Assembly (NCBI RefSeq): GCF_000208865.1
Contig: NC_018387.1
Coordinates: 1,903,120 to 1,967,119 of the forward strand
DNA length: 64,000 bases
Reading direction: 5' to 3'
Source: Neospora caninum Liverpool
Lineage: Eukaryota; Apicomplexa; Conoidasida; Eucoccidiorida; Sarcocystidae
Shown here one piece after another: positions 61,594 through 64,000 of the stretch. Both the position numbers and the translations under genes were made by a program. The stretch's first letter is position 1. Each line of letters starts with the position of its first letter. The notes beneath the pieces were generated by a model. The model did no database searches and had not been told where the DNA came from. It was given only the letters and a program-made list of their open reading frames with translations.

Positions 61594-63715
61594 TCAGGAA
61601 GCGGCCCCGCTCCAGGTCAACACGGCATCGAGAGCAACGAAAATCGGAAGGGGGATTCGAGTAACAGCAAGCGTTAGGAACCACCTGGAGAGAACAATGG
61701 GAGTGAAAGCTTCAGCGTAAATGTCTGGGTACTGAAGTGTTTTCATTTTCCCCTGCCGTGATGTACTCAGACAATAGAATGCCACTCGCCCCGAATGCAA
61801 CGCGTCAGCACGCATGACCCCCCGCCTGAGCAAGGAACCAGGCCGTTGTGGGTGGGCGGCAAAACTAGCAAATCCGGTACTGCATCTGTGTCTACTCACT
61901 CCCGATGACCCTTTCCTCAAACTAACAAGCCGTGACAAATCGTGCACAGATCCGAATGGCTCTCCACCTGCACTGTGACAGCGATAGGCGGTGCGGTCGT
62001 TAACCTGATATCGTGTGCTAGTTTTTGGCGAATATGGGTCCGGGAGTCCATTCCTACCCAGCCGATGAAGGTCAGGAGAGCTTCCAAGTTCGTTTCCACG
62101 AGGGGATGAGTCGCCACCAATGCGGTTGTTGTTTAGCTCGACTTCTCGAGCAGGAAAATTTTGGATTCCGTCGTGGTCCTCTTTAGCGGATTTGACTGCT
62201 TCCGGTGAAACGCGAAGAACTGCGGTGCTGGTGTCATCCGCCTCACCTGAAACAGGCAATGCACAAAGGGATCGACAGCAGAGGCAAGACTGCCAACTAA
62301 TCCTACTGGAGAACTGGAGAAAGCCTCTTTAACTCACTTGTGTTTGCCTGACATTCGACTCAGGATAGTCCTTTATCGAGCTCATCTTCGACCGAGGTTT
62401 CGTCCTGTTCATGCCACGGGTTACTTCTAGTTTGTGATTTATTGATCGGCTAGAATCCAACCGTACGTAATAACCATCTAGATCTACCTATACATACTTT
62501 GCTTGTATATACATATAAGCATGTCTGTTGTCTCGTTAAACTTCGCGGCACGGGCAACTGTCCATGAGGTGCGCGTTGTCCGTAACTCTACGGACAGATG
62601 ATGGCGCTTGTCCCTACTCACTGTATCTGGTCTCACAACACAATCATACCTGGTAAAATAGATAGAGCTTCAAGATCGTTCAAGTATCTCTTGGGCGGTT
62701 CCGCGAGCGCATCTTCGTCAGCGTCGTTCAACATGACTCCACAAGTGCTCCACGGGAGATTCCTTGACGTTATAGAACCTGTTTTGCTGCGTCTTTTCAA
62801 CTGCGCTTTTGTAGTGTTCTGTGAGCTCGATCTCCGCCGTCTGCTGGACGCAGCGAAGCTTTTACTGTCTGTAGTTCCGCTTGCAGAGCGACCCTACGAT
62901 TCACCGCATCTAAGCACAAGAGGCCTTTCTCGAAGAAATGCGTTATCATCCGTGTCTGTTTCGTACAAGGGTGTATTTTGCTATAGTCCGTGGAACCATT
63001 AAGATAGACTACTCATCTATCAAGTGGATAGGTGCGTATGGAATGCCACCTGATGTGGGCAAGCATGGAGACGTTCCGAAACTCACCTGATTGTGAGGGT
63101 GCACTCTCTCGTTATTTTTCGCAGGCGTGCTTTTACCCCTCGAACTGCTGACTCTGTTGGCGCTCCGTGAGGTTGACGCATAAACTCTCGGTTGTACGTG
63201 AGCGTAGGAGGCAGAAGGCGGTGGTGTAGATGTTTTATGGACTTCCGGCAGTCCGGTCACCTGCTCATGGATTTGGTGACGTAGGCGGTTGGCTTCCATC
63301 TTGAGAACTGTCTGCTGTTGAGTCAGAGAATCCACTTTCTTCGTCAATATCGTCACGTGTCTCCGGAGGCTTGTCGCTTGGCGCGTGTGTTCGCGATGCA
63401 TGCTGGCACGCTTCTGCGTGAGGGCCTCGATTTTCCTGTGCAGTGAGGCGATCTGGTCCTCCTGTTCATGCATTTCCGTGCTGTCTTGACGCGGAATCAG
63501 TTGGCAAGTGTCTATATCCATGTTCTGTGACTCTAACAAACGCGCTACTTCTTCGTGTTTTTCCTTCAGTAACTCGTATCGATCTTTCATCTTTTCCAAC
63601 TGGCCCTCGCTCCTCTGAACGGCTTCCTTCAGCTGCGCATTTTTGTCTTTCTGGATGGATATCTTCGTATAGGGGCGACACCAAAGGTTCGAACAAACGG
63701 TACACAACCTCTATA
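61594..63715 (-). CDS. Unrecognised coiled-coil protein, 3' exons only (partial)
   Basis: Three exons fit by phase: about 63715-63087, 62893-62650 and 62246-61594. The first encodes a long coiled coil (from KDKNAQLKEAVQRSEGQLEK through EALTQKKASMH-like heptads to VLKMEANRLRHQIHEQ), then a Ser/Pro/Arg-rich stretch ending HPHNQ before a good GTGAGT donor. The second is Ser/Arg-rich and ends ALSILPG. The third begins EADDTSTAVLRVSPEAVK and ends at a stop at 61594. The 5' limit is uncertain: an acceptor TTTCATATAG at about 63716 fits, and more exons probably lie outside the window. I cannot assign a family; the coiled coil suggests a structural or cytoskeletal role, as inference. An alternative last exon from the acceptor near 61686 would give a longer Cys-containing C-terminus. 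Confidence 0.5.
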
Positions 63716-64000
63716 TGAAAATGTAGTGTAATTCTTCAGCGGGTGACGTGATGGCAAAGGCACATAGTCACAGCTCAGACGAGACAAACAAGATGACGGG
63801 GTGTTGAGGGGGAAAACATGCCAGCTGCTATCACAGGCACCGGAGATCATGAAACTAGAGGAGTCAACTGATTCGCATCGCTGAGGCACTGCGCGTGCCT
63901 GTGTGACGCCTTCGCGCTGGCTGCCATTTAAAAAATTAGAGTTGTGGCCAATACGTCAGTGCCGTCGATGGATATGGGAAGCAGTGTAAAGTGATGACCG
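63716..64000. other. Window edge upstream of the partial coiled-coil gene
   Basis: Probably an intron or 5' region of the coiled-coil gene. A minus-strand frame (63629-63889) is open but shows no clear coding signal. Confidence 0.3.

Overview
The window looks like nuclear DNA of a coccidian apicomplexan, most likely Toxoplasma gondii or a close relative such as Hammondia or Neospora; the sequence alone does not let me choose. The reasons are GC-rich exons split by pyrimidine-rich GT-AG introns, many TGCATGC-type motifs and AT/GATA microsatellites, and a cyanobacterial-type DNA gyrase B carried in 13 nuclear exons behind a long N-terminal leader, as expected for an apicoplast protein. All exon boundaries were worked out by hand from open frames, splice consensus, reading phase and similarity to known families, so they are predictions.

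Layout from left to right. 769-15952 (minus): a nine-exon gp210/NUP210-like nuclear pore membrane protein of about 4001 aa, roughly twice the length of the animal protein. 17754-18527 (plus): a single-exon SLX9/FAM207A-type ribosome biogenesis protein, divergent from gp210 across a 1.8 kb intergenic stretch. 20724-22439 (plus): a single-exon LENG1-like protein with an N-terminal Cir_N-type segment. 25670-34921 (plus): apicoplast gyrase B, about 1400 aa. 37104-38494 (minus): an unrecognised Pro/Ser-rich protein, probably of two exons. 41156-58740 (minus): condensin subunit SMC2, about 33 exons and 1240-1250 aa. 61594 to about 63715 (minus): the 3' part of an unrecognised coiled-coil protein that may start outside the window.

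The genes are separate eukaryotic transcription units, not an operon. Their broad themes are nuclear pore structure, ribosome assembly, a possible splicing-linked factor, organelle DNA topology and chromosome condensation. I found no tRNA or rRNA gene, no transposase and no CRISPR array. The unusual material is: a 12-bp palindrome (GTGTAYGTACAC type) recurring inside and near genes independently of reading frame; SMC2 gene-structure oddities (an apparent GC-AG intron and a 23-nt micro-exon); substitutions in the gyrase B TOPRIM motif; and several minisatellites in SMC2 introns. I did not find a clearly new multi-gene system.
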